Below are positions 1 to 11,290 of a stretch of DNA of 64,000 nucleotides, piece after piece (position 1 is the first letter of the stretch; each line of letters begins with the position of its first letter). The translations under genes and the position numbers were made by a program. Source of the DNA: Brienomyrus brachyistius (Eukaryota; Chordata; Actinopteri; Osteoglossiformes; Mormyridae); contig NC_064541.1 in assembly GCF_023856365.1 (NCBI RefSeq), positions 21,926,214 to 21,990,213 of the forward strand. Direction: 5' to 3'. Under the pieces are notes generated by a model. The model saw only the letters and a list, made by a program, of their open reading frames with translations, did no database searches and was not told the DNA's origin.

Positions 1-108
1 TAAAACATCACGTTATTGCGATTATCTCAACATCACCGATCCGAATGATCATTTGGCCGTCCAGCAGACGCCATACTTGTAAGTCAGCACCGCAGATGAC
101 GGACTTAC

Positions 109-3100
109 CTCTAGTGTGAGCTCATTGCTGGTATACCTCCCGTTCATCTCGGAGCAGGAAAGGCGGAATCGGCGCTCGAAGCGGGCTGAACCCTTGGCGA
201 GCCTGTAGCGGACGGATCGCAGGATGTCTTCGTACACCGAGATGGACTCGGCTCCTGTGAGAAGCGGCCAGACAAAAAGACAATCATATTATATCTATTC
301 TCTGCTGCCCTGAGTTTTCTGACCAATCAAATGCCAAGGTCTGCCTTAGGGTTTGTCCAGACTATATTAAAGAGCCAGTTAAAGGTCACTCTGACGCCGA
401 GACTCCCTGTAGCACCTGTGATGGCGATATAAGCTGTTGTGTTGATGATGTCCAGCCCCCTCTCTTTTAAGGATTCCATGTCCACCAGAAGCTCCTCCCT
501 CTCTGGGTTTAGCTCCTCCCCCAGTGGCTGGACCTCACAGCCGTCCAGGGTGTGGGCCACGGCGTCTGACATGAGCGCTGAGCAGAGGAGAGAGGGTGGG
601 CTTCCATTAAAATGTCGACAGGGACCCAACAGAAGCCTTAACAAAGCCTGCAGATTCCACAGTACCACAACGCTCAAGGGACTTATGAACAATGCCAAGG
701 AACCCATCCCGCAGTCTGCAGTTAATTATACAGGCAGTAGAACCCAGAATCACATGTCCGGCTGCAGAATCATGATGTATTAGGGGGCTCTACGTGCTGC
801 GATGGAGCACCTTCATGCTGGTGACCTCGCATTTCGCATTCCAGAAGAGAGACTGCTTTTATCTGCCGGATAGGGTTACAGCGGAGCGCATGCAGTCGCG
901 GCGGGGTACAGACCCACGCCTAGAGAATGCAGCCAACCTCCTGCCTGCAGCACTGTGCTGAGGAGATACCCCCCTGTAATGTCTCTATACTGGGCCGGCT
1001 CAAGCTACAGGCACAATGAAATGGAAGTGAAATGATCATCGGTTTTCTCGGTGGGGGGGGCCTCCCAAGTAAAGCTTTGCCTAGAGTCCCTATAAAGGAC
1101 TATCTACACCCCCCCGGGCCCGTGAAGCACATAGCCCATGCTGATCTTCATATTCTCCATTATTTAAGCATTGGACCAAACTATCATGTGGGATCTGTAA
1201 GACGCAGAGTCGGGTGCGAGATGCTGAGCGATGTACCCCCTCCCTCCATGCCCTGTGCCGCTGTGTTGACGGCGTGGGACAGCGAGCACACGATCCTCAG
1301 CTCCGGGAACAGCGGCACCCCCCGCGGGCCCTCGAACTCGGCAGCCGGTCGTGCCAAGTGGGGGCCCACACCGGACAGGGAGATTTGAGGGGCGTCGGGC
1401 TGGAGCACCACCAGGTAGCCCTCCAGCTGCTTCAGGGACAGACAGCTCTCCTCACTGAAACACCTGGGGAAAGAGGAAAGCCACAGAGAGACGGAAAATG
1501 GGAGGAAAGATAGACATCAGCTCCCTTAGCATCCAGCCCAAAGCCAACTGAGGATAACAGCTTCTAAAGGCTGTAACTTCATAACAACTGAGGCCCGAGG
1601 TCTTATTTTACAATTATTTGTGGGTACAGGAGGGGGTCCCAAAACCTCGGGGGGCCCACACCCATGTGCAGTGTCGAATGGTGGAGAACACCAGTGCTGT
1701 GCAACTGGACCACCAAAAGCCCCCCCCCCCCACCTGAGGGAGGTGGTGAGCTTGAGGGGCCGAACGCCGGGGGTGGCGAAGCGGAGCGAGTTCCTGTAGG
1801 TGACCTGCTGCACGGCCCGGTTGAAGCTCTCAATGTCATCTCCCTCCAGAACCAGCACGGACTGACTGGGGTTCACGTGTACCTGAGAGGGGGAGGGAGA
1901 GAGTGAGGGAGAGAGAGAGGGAGGGAGAGAATGAGGGAGGGACGGAGGGCGAGGGGGGAGAGACACAGACAAGGACAGAGAGAGAGAGGAGGGAGAGGGA
2001 GAGAGACAATCAGAGACAGAGAGAGAGAGGGGGAGGGGAGAAGGAAAGGAGGGAGGGAAAGAGAGGGACAGAAACAGAGAGAGGGAGGGAGGAGGAGAGG
2101 GAAAGAGAGAGGGAGGGAAATGGCACAAGAGAATCCACTGTAACACAGACAGGTATGAGGGGCCGTCAATCGCCTTGCGTCACTCTTTCCATCGGGCGGC
2201 GGAGTCGCGGTCCACTGCCGGCTGCACCTCCAGCTCCCAGAGGACGTGGACCACGCTATCAAGCCCAACAGTGCCTCAGGACGTGGAGTTTAGACAGGAG
2301 AAGAAAAAGGAAAGTAAATGACATTAACCGTCCTATTGTTAGATTCGGCAGTTTAGGGGAAAGTTAAAACGACCTTAATTTATACCGCTGACTGACTGAG
2401 TCTTCCCACCGAACGTTTGCTTATGCGCCCTGTCATCAAATGCATTGTATGAATACAAATAATTCGTCTTATTAGGAAAAAAGAAATAAAAAAGTTTCTC
2501 TTTACTGCATTTTCACAAACTGAATATCAGGGATTTACCCAAATGTCTAACATGCTTTCGGCACAGAAAACGGAGAGTCAGTAAGCGGTGTAAATTAAGG
2601 TTGTTTTAACTTCCCCTAAACTGCCGAATCTAACAATAGGAGGGTTAATGTCATTTACTTACCTTTTTCTTCTCCTGTCTAAACTCCACGTCCTGAGGCA
2701 CTGCTGGGCTTGATAGCGTGGTCCACGTCCTCTGGGAGCTGGAGGTGCAGCCGGAAGCGGACCGCGACTACGCCGCCCGACGCCCACGGTGTCCACGCTG
2801 CCCGACTGATGTCGCTACTGACCAAGTTCTGATGGTCTCAACTGAGGCCAATATGCTGCTTAACAAGGCTGCTGCATCTGTTAGGCGACCCGTGGAATAC
2901 GGAGCCGACGTCGGTCTAGTGATAAACGCCCAACTTCCTTTTTAAGTGAAATGTCTTGGACATATACAAGTGAAAAGCCTTCACACATACTACTGAAACT
3001 GTCTCATACGAACAACTGACAATCACTCACAAAAACTAGTTATAACTTTTACACACACTGTTGAAAAGCATTCACACACACTAGCAAAGATGACATTTTC

Positions 3101-6100
3101 AGTTGTGTATGTAAGCACCTTTTATTAGTGTGTGTGGAAGGTTTCACTAGTGTTTGTGAGAGCTTTTCAGTTGTGTGTGTGAATGAATACATTTTCAGTT
3201 GTTTATACAGTATGAGAGTGTTTCAGTTGATTATGTGAGAGTCTTTCAGTCGTGTATATAAATGCTTTCATTTGTAAGTGTGTGCAATTTTCAGTGTACT
3301 ATGTGAAGGAGTCTGGTTTCACATGTTTATGCATGGTAATTCCGAATAAAGTCCCTAACAGCCCCTCATAGACAGGCATCTTCCTCTCTCTTTTGCTTCA
3401 TCTCTCTCCCTCTGCCTCTCTCACCCCCTCCCTCTGTCTCGGATGCCACCTACCTTCATTCCCGATCCCAGGGTCTCCAAGTCCCCGAAATCGAGCCCCT
3501 CCCTGCAGGCGTACAGACACTCCACCACGCTGTGGGGCTCCACGCTGCCTGGACGCACCGTCACCCCCGACAGCAGCCCCCGGTAACCGCCGATGTATTT
3601 CCCTGAAGGGGGGAGGGGGTTCAGCCGCTGAGCACTGGTGGCTGCCTGGCTGGGGCACTGACCCGGTACAACCTCCCTGCCCTCCCCACCCCCCACAGGT
3701 CAATATGGCCCTCTGCCACTCACCTGTGTCTTTTCCCTCAGGGATGGTGTTGTTCAGCAGGTCCTTCTGCTTTTCCTCAGGCTCTGCCAGAGACACGCGT
3801 ATCGACGTTTTAATTACCCGTCATAGCACGTCACATAGAAACAAATAATAAACAAACATCCTCAAACCATCCACTGGCACCTGTTGTGCCGAATGATCGA
3901 TAAAACAGCTGAAAACTCCAATATGACATTGCATCTGGCTAGATAAATTGTTAAATACAAGTACTAGATCCAGAGAATTCAAACATTAACTTGGTTTCCT
4001 GACCTATCATTTTGATTTGTCTGTTTTCACAGAAAAGCCATCTGATGGAGGCGCTGTTTTTATCGTTGAGCCCCTTGGCTAATTAGACTAGCATTAACAG
4101 ATGGTCGCCCCCACCCCCATCCGGAAGCCCTTGTTTGGCCGGAAGGTACCCCAGCACGCTCCGATGACCAATCGCTGGCGAGGGGCGGGGCTCGGGATAG
4201 CACCACTGTCATGTATGAGCGCAGGGTCGAAGGTCACGCCATCCACATAGAGAGTGACCGAGGGGAACTGCACACTGAGGGAGAGGTGATGCCATTCGCT
4301 GTCGCACACCTGGACGGGAGGGAGCGAGGGCAGGCCATTTCACACACCCCGTCCCAAAGCATCCAGCAACCTCCCCCCATGTGCAGACCCTGCCCCCTTT
4401 CCACTTCCACATGCCACCGACTCCCAAAATACCTGCTCCAGTTTCCAGAGGAACTTGACGGGACGAGCAGCACTGACATCGGGCCAGTAGAACAGAGAGA
4501 GGCGGCAGCCGTGCACTGACAGGGAGTAGTGGGAGTACGAGTCGTCTGCGGGGGGGACAGTATATTCAGACAGTTATGGCTTCGTTTCAGAAAAATGCAG
4601 TGTCACACACAAGATTTACATTCAACGCACCACCCAGCCACACGCACCCCGAACCCTAATTGATTTTTCGCCACTGACCATTCCTGACAGTGCTGCACAC
4701 GATAAACTCCTCCTCCCTGCGGCTTCCCCTGACTTGATTGGACGGCGGCTGCACATTGGCTCCTCCTCTCCGCATCCACAATTGGAGGGTGAAGTGGTCC
4801 CCAGACACTGCAGCAGCCACCGAATCGGGCACCACGGCGACGTGGCTCGAGCCGTTGAAGGAGAACACCAGTGACGAATCAGATGAAGGGAGCGTGGGGA
4901 GAGCTGACGTCCAATTGGCCGCCGGGGAAGGGGGTGGGAGCAAATCCACCTCCCCCCTCACTGCACCTGGAGGAGGCAGGATGTGAAAATTGGATGAAGA
5001 ATAAAAATAGTACAAACACCTAGTCAGAATCTCTGAATTAGTCACACTCAGCACTGGCCAGCTTATTTTTCATATTCTCCAGCTGGCTGTTTAAAAGTGA
5101 ATATTTACGCTGTTTTTCCGAGGTTCTTGATCCGTTTGGGTGACTCACCACACAGCCTGCGCACGGAGCGATCCGAGTAGCTGTCCCGGTCGCAGCCCTT
5201 GCCAATGTGACCCGTCTGCAGCTCCACAGAGGCCTGGATGTTCCACACCCTCTCTTCACACGTCTCCAGGTGGAGGTTGGGGAACAGCGGGATGCTACCT
5301 GAGCCTGGGGTGTACTCCACGCGCTTAGACCACCCTGAAGGAGACAGAGGGGCCTCTGAAAGCTCTGAAAGCTGATTACTATCATGATTATTACTGGTGT
5401 GTTATGATTATGATTATTACCTATCCAGCCAGGTTTGCAGGAGGGCTTGACGGTGAGGATGACCTGGGCGTCAGCCTGCGCGCGATTCTTGCCACAGTCG
5501 AAAGCTGTCACCCAGAAACTATGCACCCTCTGCCTCTTCGAGTCCAAGGGCTCTGTGTTCTTAATGTTACCTGCAGAACGGGAATGAACCCGCCGATGTC
5601 ATGCAGAGGAAATCTCACTCGGAGAGGGGAATGCAAGGCGTGAGTCCAGCCCGACCCTCAACAGCAGCGTTTCCCAATACGCTCCATGGGGACCCCCAGA
5701 CAGGCCACATTTTTGCTTGCTGGGAGCTGGGAGGGAGCAAAGATGTGGACTGACTAGGGGTCCCCAAAGACCAGGTTGGAAAATATGGAAAACGTCTACC
5801 GATAACTGAAAATTTCTTGAATCAAAAGTTATTTGATAGCTTTTTGGTGCTTATATTTCAGGCTCTGGAATTTAGAGATTTTTGATCTTTAATGATTATG
5901 AGGAAAATGGTGGCACATCTGCAGCTGACCACCATGCTATGGTCTCACCGTCGTTGTCGATGGCGAAGGGTACGTTAGGCGTGATGATGTCATAGAAGCA
6001 GATCTGGCTGTACTGCGGCGAGCAATCAGCATCCAACGCCTCCACCCTCACGATGCGGTCGAAAAGTCGGCCTTCGGGGACGGAGGCCTCATACCGCCGC

Positions 6101-8532
6101 TCCACGAACACAGGCGAGAACTCATTCACGTCGTTAACACGCACGTGCACTGTCGCCCTGCGAGGATGAGACGAGGAAGGCAAAAGCCACAGGGGAGGAG
6201 TGATTTTCAAGCAGAACATCGATCCATCCTGTAAATACTTATCCAGTACAGGATCCTGCACCAATATAAAACATGATCAACACAAATAAAGGTAAACAAA
6301 GGTCGAAAACACTAGAGTAACACTGACTGACTAATACACCATGTTGGGTGGGAACGCTGGCGCCCCTGGTGGTCGGAGGCTCACTTATGTGACTTCTTGC
6401 TATTGGCGCCATCTGGTCCCTCTCCGCAATCGTAGGCCTGGATGGTGAAGCTATGCTCCCGCTGGCTCTCGCAGTCCAGTGGCTCCTTGGAGCGGACCAG
6501 CCCCTCGCCTGTGGAGCGGTCCAGGACCACAGCCTCGAACTGGGGTGCCCCTGACCCAGCAGTACCACTGTGGACCCTGAAGCCACAGATCTCCCCTGAA
6601 AGGTTCAGAACAGCAGGGGGTGGGGTCACTGAGCTCTTAAAGGGCAACTGTTTCAGAGAAAAGCCTTTCATATTGTTGTATAAAATAGACCAGCATATTG
6701 TCTCTAAAGTTCCCATTAGACTCTTCTACAAAACGCTAATGAACGGATAATTAAATTCTGTTTGTAAGGTTGAGGATGAGAGCAGCGATAGAGAAATGAA
6801 TGGTGTTTCTCTCCACGACAAGATCTGTGAAACACTACCTCCCAAAAGACACGAGACCCTTCCAAGGTGTCTGTAATCCTGTAAGACGCCACGTCTGAGC
6901 GGCTCTACTATTTTCAGGATCAGTGTTTCTACAGATATTGTACCGTGTGTCACCTAGAGGAGCACTTCTGTGCGTCTGTTTCTTGGCGGCTGGGAACAAT
7001 GTGAGAATCTCAAAAGCACGTAATCCGAAGACACAAAGAGAGAGAGAATAAGACAGCCGGGGGAGGCGGGGGTGAAAGAGACAGAAAAATCGTGCTGGGG
7101 GTAGGCAGTAGCGGGGAGGCGCATGGGCAGGCATGGGGGGCGGATGGCAAGTCACAGACAGATCGGGGGGAGGGACAGGTGAGCGGCACCAGGACCAGTT
7201 TACCTGCGTAGTGTAACGGTGCGTCCTTGTCCAGGGCAAAGAGCGGAGGATTGAGCAGCACTGTGTTGTCATTCTCCATCACGATGCCCTGGTACTCGGT
7301 CTCGATCCATGGCTTGTGCTTATTGGCTGGCCGGTGAAGGACATCCAGTGAGTTTATGTCTCATTTAGTCATGAACAGGGACGTAAACAGGACATCCTTA
7401 CGCATGCAGTGACACGTTCTGGACAAAGGCGCACACGGGCCACACCCGAGAGGAAACGAGGAGACGAACCCTTCGCTTAATGATGGGATCTCCCACACAA
7501 AAATTGTATGGCATTTAATGGACAAAACTATCCAGTAACTACCCATCAAACTCATGAAAATGACTGGTAATGCACAGAAAAATAAAAACCAGGGAACTCA
7601 AACTTATTACAAATCACTAGTTGGATCGCTAAAATAATGACCTTCTGATGAATTCCATCACCCTACACTTCATTAAAGATCACTCCAAACCATCCCTGTA
7701 TGGGACTGAATGGATTTATGTAATGGATTCAGTGTTTAAATAAAAAAACACTAAAGCTATAGTATGCAGTAGGACAAAGCAGCGTCGAGGCCCCAGAGCT
7801 ACACCCCTACGGCTGTTTTCTTGCAGTCTGTCATGCTTCACCTTGGGCGTGCGTTCAGCTCAGCTCACTGCAGCTCAGCCTAACCACAAGAGCACGGACA
7901 TGTAAGTCAGGGCAAAAGCGAACCCCTCTCCAGTCGCCAGTGACCTGTCTCTCCATCTGTCACCTTCCCCTCGCTGCTCTCACTCTCTCTGCTGTCCACT
8001 CACTATTTTCGACATTCATCCTCTTGTTCTCACAGTAATACAGCACTAATCTGAACATCAGGCCCAAAGGATTATACGGTGGATTACAGACCGAGACACG
8101 TTACTTTTGGTCTCACTCTGTGTCCCTGCCCCTCCCTCTCTGCTCTCTCTGTCACACTCAGAGTCTCCCCCTAGTCTTGGGGAAACGTCCTTTCCCCTGC
8201 TCACTGCCTGTTTCTCCCCCCTTTGCATTTCTCTCGTATTTCCCTTTGCCAATGTCCATTTTTGTGCGCCGCACAGATTTTCAGAAAGCGGCCAAACGCA
8301 CCAAAAAAATGCAGGTACCTTTCACTCGTTCACTGGTCACACTCATATATAGACGTGCTGTATTCTGCTGACGCGCAAAAATGCCTTCATTTGAGCTACA
8401 AACTAAATCACGAATACTGATTTAATTCACACGAAAAGTAAAAAGAAAGAGAGAGGACAACTCACCTTTGTTGCCATAGGAGACCGAAGTAAAACACAAG
8501 ATGAGAAAGGAGAGAAGACGCATTCTGTTCAT
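109..8532 (-). CDS. clstn3: Calsyntenin-3, partial (first 15 coding exons; C-terminus beyond window)
   Basis: Calsyntenins are type I membrane proteins of the postsynaptic surface: a signal peptide, two cadherin repeats, a laminin G-like (LNS) domain, a membrane helix and a kinesin-binding tail. Fifteen exons join in frame into exactly 800 codons: 8466-8532, 7204-7326, 6385-6595, 5949-6157, 5421-5570, 5149-5334, 4679-4966, 4433-4545, 4150-4309, 3724-3783, 3454-3602, 1734-1882, 1237-1463, 416-577 and 109-254. The start opens a hydrophobic signal peptide (MNRMRLLSFLILCF, ending near SVSYG). Family motifs in order are NKHKPWIE, DCGEGPDGAN, the cadherin calcium motif DVNEFSPVF, IDNDG, GCDRDSYSDRSVRRLCG, DEWHH-like SEWHHLSLSV, VIECLYACREGLD-like VVECLYACREGLD, VHVNPSQS, ATPGVRPL and SCSEMNGRY. 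The membrane helix and tail are missing because the window ends. The clstn3 assignment rests on neighbours lpcat3, tpi1, atn1 and eno2; the protein alone does not exclude clstn1. The 416-577 junction is the least certain splice. Confidence 0.9.
1885..2130. repeat. GA-rich microsatellite at the clstn3 exon 12 acceptor
   Basis: About 245 bases of GGGAGA/GAGAGAGG repetition start immediately after the plus-strand boundary of clstn3 exon 12 (1734-1882). On the gene strand this is a continuous CT tract leading into the 3' splice site, far longer than a normal polypyrimidine tract. Open frames here code only for low-complexity Arg/Glu/Gly or Ser/Leu/Pro and are not genes. Confidence 0.85.
2191..2781. 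repeat. Large inverted repeat (foldback) in a clstn3 intron
   Basis: The left arm (2191-2398) and right arm (2578-2781) are reverse complements over about 205 bases with only scattered mismatches. Shared text includes CTGCACCTCCAGCTCCCAGA, GACGTGGACCACGCTATCAA, CGTGGAGTTTAGACAGGAGA and TCTAACAATAGG or its complement. The spacer is about 180 bases. Each arm contains a frame reading LHLQLPEDVDHAIKP then SASGRGV and a stop. Right next to it the right arm has a consensus donor AAAAAG then GTAAGT, changed to GAAAGT in the left arm. I do not recognise the peptide. It could be a foldback transposon or an inverted duplication of a gene piece. Confidence 0.8.
2945..3340. repeat. Degenerate CACACA/TCAGTTGTGTGTG repeat block
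   Basis: Units like ACTGTTGAAAAGCATTCACA occur in the first half and their reverse complement, TTTTCAGTTGTGTGTGTGAA, in the second, with spacing near 35-40 bases. The block is therefore both tandem and loosely inverted, centred near 3130. It lies in the same clstn3 intron as the foldback. Confidence 0.65.
5665..5785. mobile_element. MITE copy in clstn3 intron (same family as 52800)
   Basis: GTTTCCCAATACGCTCCATG, GGGACCCCCAGACAGGCCAC, GCTGGGAGCTGGGAGGGAGC and GGTCCCCAAAGACCAGGTTGG match the element at 52800-52920 in order, with degraded ends. Confidence 0.6.
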
Positions 8533-11290
8533 CTTGGGGAGGAAGGGAGAGGTAGAGGGGAGAGGAGATCGGGATATACATGCATTAAACTGAACAATTT
8601 TAGAAACAGGTAGATGAGTTGAGAGGAAGAAGGAAAGACAAACGGAAAAAGACGTTAGTAAAACACAGTATCCGCGTTACTTGCGAATTAGCGATTTCAG
8701 GGGATATTCAGGACTCCAAAGCCATTTCCTAAGGGGCATATATCTGCCCCCCAAAATAAAACGATAGTATGACGCTTGGTTCAAATTCAGTATCTTGGAT
8801 GCTTCACAGGGTCGGCTTTTTTTTTTTACTGCAGGGCCCATTACTCCCATACAGTTTAAATAGGCTAATACACGTTTATGGATAAACCGCCAAAACGTGA
8901 TAAAAGATATATTCTAATATTCAGAACCACATGGTTAATAGTTGCATTAATGGTATCAGAAGCGATACCAGATAATTTACTGTACAGTACGAGTATAATT
9001 ATGATATATCATAGATCTGCAAACAGCCTACCCATATGCAGGTAGATATTCATGTAATCTGCGTGTAGGCTGAAATTTACGTACGTTATAATGCAAATCG
9101 TATTTAAAAGTACGCTTCTGTGCCACGGACGCCTTAACGTCATGGCTTTAATTTGTATAAATTGTATTTTCACATATACAAACGCGTAAATATATGATGC
9201 CATATGTAAAATGGGAGACAGAAAGTGCGTCTACGTAAGAAATTTAAATACATTTCGATATTCTGATAAATAGACAAATTCTGATATCCTCAAATGCGCC
9301 AGTAATGAGTCAATTTTCAAAAACACAATTTACAGCTATGGCGCAAAGCCGATTTCTCTGACAGGATTCTTCATGAACGAGCTATATAGGCTGCTGATTA
9401 TTTTTTTTATAATTGAGGGAAGGATGAAGATTTGGTTTCGCAGTACCGTGTCGAGACGCTTTCGGTACCCAGTGATCGTCCCTCTCACAGCATCCGTGAC
9501 TCTCCCCCCCGGTCGCCTCTCCCCTTCTTTCGCGGAGGCAAATCGGACTCACAAGGCAAACCTCTTTCGTTTTCAACGCAGCCTCTATTTTTTATTATTT
9601 TAATATGTAGATCCTCTAATAAGCGCTGCCAAATGGATGCCCTTATTTTCCAGCAGGCGTTGGGTGGGAAAGCGGCGATGCTATTACACCGATGTCCCCT
9701 CCCTCTCCGCTTCTCATCCCGCCCACACTGCGTCCTTCTCTCTCTCCATCCCTCCCTCTGTCACCCCACTCCAATCTCTCTCCCTTCACGGGCAGTATCA
9801 GAATTCAGGCCGGTCGACGCTACGTTGAATCATACGAGGCAGCGCTAATATATTATACATTTAATTAATCGGCAGATTGGATAATATTAATTTCCACTGT
9901 TTGTACTCGCCGACTGGCAGCAAGGAACCATACCCCGACTTCTCCACCGTACCTAACTACCCCCACCCTCTGTTCCTTCCCCACCCAGACTGCAAAATGA
10001 CGTCACCCCCGCCAGAAAGAAGGGAGCGCAGGTACACCCAGAACCAGAAGGGCACAGGCATCGATTTTAAAAATCCAGCATTTTAATGAACATTACAAAA
10101 GTCTGTTTAAAACGGTGTTCTTTATACATTTTGGTAGCAGTAAGGCAAAAGTAGTTCTCCAGAATAATAATCAACACATCAATAATCACCACAAGTATAT
10201 AAATATTATCAAAATACTATCATCGTTACAGTGAGTTACAGTCCTCCACCTTTTGAGCATATAGGTAAGAGGGGTCCCAGCTCACTAGTTATGGATGGAT
10301 GGCACTATTATACTTCCATTCGATAACAATGTGGTGTTTTTTCCTTTCCCGTATTTCTCGTTCAATCATAGGCAGCCCAAAGGAGATTAACGGAGGGAGG
10401 GAAGGCAAAGAACTAGAAGGCCGAGAAAATGAGGACAGACAGAAACAGTACCGAACCGAACTTCCAAAGCATTTCAACCACCATAACCGTTAAAACATTC
10501 ATTTATAATATTCAAGGCATTTTTTAAATCACATGTATACTGTAATACAGTGCAGCGTGCTGTAGTGTTTTCGGCAGTAATTTCGCGAACGGCTTCATCT
10601 GCATGGTCTTTGACGTCAGCGTCAATTTTCCCACACATACTTTTTTTTTGAACTCGTAGAAACCAACTGTATTGTGCATCGGGTGAGAGCCTCCTTGGGT
10701 TTTACTTAACCCGAACGAACCCGAGGTTAACTTAAAAAAAACAACAACAAAAAACAGCATTAATCTGTAAATCACATGCGCCCCTGTCAACACAACTTTC
10801 AGCCTCAGCATTTCAGTAAACCTCTTTAATTGACATTCAGGATCTGCATTTTAGTAAACCTCCCCCTCACTAAACTCGATGGATTTATAGTTATAAAGTG
10901 GAACAATGGACACTTAAATGACAACTTCTTGCCCCCCCCCCCACGCAAAAAAAAAAATCTGCCCCTCATTTAATCACTTCTCCCATTCTCATCCACCCAA
11001 AACAAAATATATAGAAACAAAATTTGTACACATAAATATTACTAAAGGCATTAAAATATGTTCTGATCTTTTCATCTTTAAAAGTCACAGTTCCCTTCAG
11101 GTGAACTCAGACCAAAAGTCCAAACTTGAGACCTAAAAACAGAGAAACAAGTGGGGGAAAAAAAAAAAAAAATTTTATACTACATCAAGATCAGGCACAG
11201 AATGTAGATGAAGACAGAAAAATCAGTCAGAACCACAGATTCCAGGCAATTTAAGTGCAAGAAATTATTGCTGGGAACGTACCTTTATAT
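8533..11290. other. Intergenic: clstn3 5' flank and lpcat3 3' flank
   Basis: No coding exon is visible. The part next to the clstn3 signal-peptide exon (about 9360-9860) has CpG dinucleotides and pyrimidine-rich stretches and is the likely clstn3 5' UTR/promoter, an inference from position only. From about 10080 to 11290 the sequence is AT-rich and free of open frames, fitting the lpcat3 3' UTR; an ATTAAA signal on the minus strand at 10082-10087 could end it. Short A and C runs occur near 10930-10960 and 11157-11172. Confidence 0.4.

Noticed and set aside
1526..2367. Ser/Leu/Pro and Arg/Glu ORFs on both strands around 1.5-2.4 kb
   Set aside because: They are read-through of a GA/CT microsatellite and of clstn3 intron sequence.
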